DNA of 64,000 bases from Sporosarcina sp. ZBG7A (lineage in GTDB: Bacteria; Bacillota; Bacilli; Bacillales_A; Planococcaceae): positions 1 through 64,000 of the forward strand of contig NZ_JWIB01000005.1 of assembly GCF_000813425.1 (NCBI RefSeq), written 5' to 3'. Shown piece after piece: positions 62,842 to 64,000 of the stretch. Below the pieces are notes generated by a model. That model saw only the letters and a program-made list of their open reading frames with translations. It had not been told where the DNA came from and made no database searches. Numbering within the stretch: the stretch's first letter is position 1; the number at the start of each line of letters is the position of its first letter. Made by a program: the position numbers and the translations under genes.

Positions 62842-63999
62842 TTATTTAAGCAATCCATTTATTAGTTCTGAAAGTCGTTTAAGACCTTTTTCAATTTCCA
62901 CTAAAGATGCATAGGAATAAGACAAGCGAAGATGTTGCTGTTCATTTTTATCATAGACACTCCCAGGATTTAATAGAATTCCTTCTTGAAGGGCTAACTC
63001 AAATAATTTTTGTGTTGAAATACCAGAGTGTAATTGAAGCCAGATATAAAATCCTCCCTTTGGAATACTCCATACTGCGATATCAGAGAAGTATGTATTT
63101 AATATCTCAACCATATAATCCCTTCTAGATTTCAGCTCTACTCTCACCCGGTTTAAATGATCCTCATATAATCCACTTTTCATCCACTTATTCACAATAA
63201 ATTGCGATACGGAACTTGATCCGTAGTCTATTTGCATTTTTATATCTGCTAGCCGCTCTATAACTGATTCTGGACCTACAATCCATCCAATACGCAACCC
63301 CGGGCTTAATGATTTGGAAACACTTCCAATGTACAACACGTTCCCTTGCTTATCATTTGCTTTCATAGGGTTTGGGGGAGGAGAATCCAACCATAATTCT
63401 CCATAAACATCATCTTCTATAATCGGGAGAGATTCTTTTTGGCAAACCTCTAAAATTTGCTGCCTTCTTTTTTCGTCCATTAAGGTTCCCGTTGGATTAT
63501 GAAACGATGGAATCATATAAAATAGCGAAGCATGATGTTGTCGTTTTATACGACCAATTGAGTCAAGTTTACTTCTTTCATTATCTTGAGGTATTCCTAA
63601 CAATTTCATGCCTGCAGATTGAAAAACATGGACTGAATTTAAGTATGAGGGGGTTTCATGCATGATAACTGAGCCGCGTTCTAATAAACCAATTGAAATT
63701 AACTGAAGAGCTTGCAGTGCCCCTGAGACAACTAATATGGATGCAGGAGCAGCTTCAATGCCTTTCCTTTTTAAATTCTGGCTAATTGTTTCTCGCAGTT
63801 CGAGACTTCCCTTTGGCTGTTCATAGCCTAGAGATAGAGTTTCACACTCGTTAACTTTTAAAAACTCCTTCATTTGCTCAATTGGGAGTAAATCTGGGGA
63901 GAGCTCCCCTGTCCCAAGACGAATAATAGTAGGATTCGTTTCTGCTTCGTTAATTTTTTGAATGATGTTGATATTAGGCTCATGGATACCTGCGCGAAC
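62842..63999 (-). CDS. MocR-type PLP-dependent regulator, 5' end beyond the window
   Basis: The frame is open from the window edge to the stop at 62842 (386 codons seen). The aminotransferase-fold domain is complete, with the PLP lysine in IGSVSKSLSPGLRIGW and PIIEDDVYGELWLD. Upstream of the first internal ATG (63873) the frame continues with ...IIRLGTGELSPDLLPIEQ, the segment that usually links the GntR helix-turn-helix to this domain. A DNA-binding head is therefore expected just outside the window. Ligand and targets are unknown. Confidence 0.85.
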   Translation of the reverse strand, partial: VRAGIHEPNINIIQKINEAETNPTIIRLGTGELSPDLLPIEQMKEFLKVNECETLSLGYEQPKGSLELRETISQNLKRKGIEAAPASILVVSGALQALQLISIGLLERGSVIMHETPSYLNSVHVFQSAGMKLLGIPQDNERSKLDSIGRIKRQHHASLFYMIPSFHNPTGTLMDEKRRQQILEVCQKESLPIIEDDVYGELWLDSPPPNPMKANDKQGNVLYIGSVSKSLSPGLRIGWIVGPESVIERLADIKMQIDYGSSSVSQFIVNKWMKSGLYEDHLNRVRVELKSRRDYMVEILNTYFSDIAVWSIPKGGFYIWLQLHSGISTQKLFELALQEGILLNPGSVYDKNEQQHLRLSYSYASLVEIEKGLKRLSELINGLLK

Positions 64000-64000
64000 A

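Overview
The window looks like chromosome of a low-to-mid GC, endospore-forming member of the Bacillales, most likely of the Planococcaceae (Sporosarcina/Lysinibacillus-like). Reasons: strong AGGAGG-type ribosome binding sites, an S-box riboswitch, a spore cortex-lytic enzyme (SleL/YaaH type), a CotF-family coat protein, a DUF3231 protein, AbrB, a KatE-type catalase, YpsA and YugN families, and paiAB. The genus is an inference. No rRNA, tRNA, CRISPR array or intact prophage was seen.

Layout. 1-778 is a decayed IS1182-type element with long dispersed repeats. 810-9.5 kb carries argG, gdhA, sleL, a coat gene, an RluA-type pseudouridine synthase, a TetR-controlled SMR efflux pair and metA with its SAM riboswitch. 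9.8-17 kb holds a YitT protein, an AbrB paralogue, a thioredoxin-like protein, DUF3231, katE, thpR and a chemoreceptor. 17.1-21.9 kb is a coherent unit: GNAT + dipeptide epimerase, a divergent regulator of unusual architecture, and an NhaC-type carrier. The two intergenic regions of this unit share one direct-repeat motif. 22-22.9 kb is a second YitT gene. 23-28.1 kb is an AT-rich island of small single genes (GNATs, VOC, histidine phosphatase, SDR, small membrane proteins), nearly all on the minus strand, with a recurrent ~22-nt motif upstream of several of them and G-tracts that break or adjoin genes. 28.4-31.3 kb has DUF5658, a TetM-like ribosomal-protection GTPase and ypsA. 31.4-32.35 kb is an inverted copy of the IS1182-derived element at the left edge.

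32.4-49.7 kb is mostly housekeeping: ctaB, a SIMPL protein, tspO, a zinc metalloprotease, a FAD oxidoreductase, an NCS2 permease, a GTPase, brnQ, an SLH-NlpC/P60 hydrolase, fabI, argH (with an ARG box), a CDF metal exporter behind a terminator-containing leader, and a methyltransferase operon. 49.9-64 kb is more accessory: a UvrA2-like protein, a methyltransferase preceded by a 19-codon ORF, paiA-paiB beside a divergent MocR regulator, two MFS exporters, an NprR-like (RRNPP-type) HTH-TPR regulator, AlkD-like and DUF1801 proteins, and a second MocR-type gene cut by the window end.

How parts work together. argG and argH lie 44 kb apart but both have ArgR-box-like palindromes. The epimerase/GNAT operon, its divergent regulator and NhaC appear to be one regulon for using a peptide- or amino-acid-derived compound. 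The IS1182-derived inverted repeats bracket a 30.6-kb segment and could allow its inversion.
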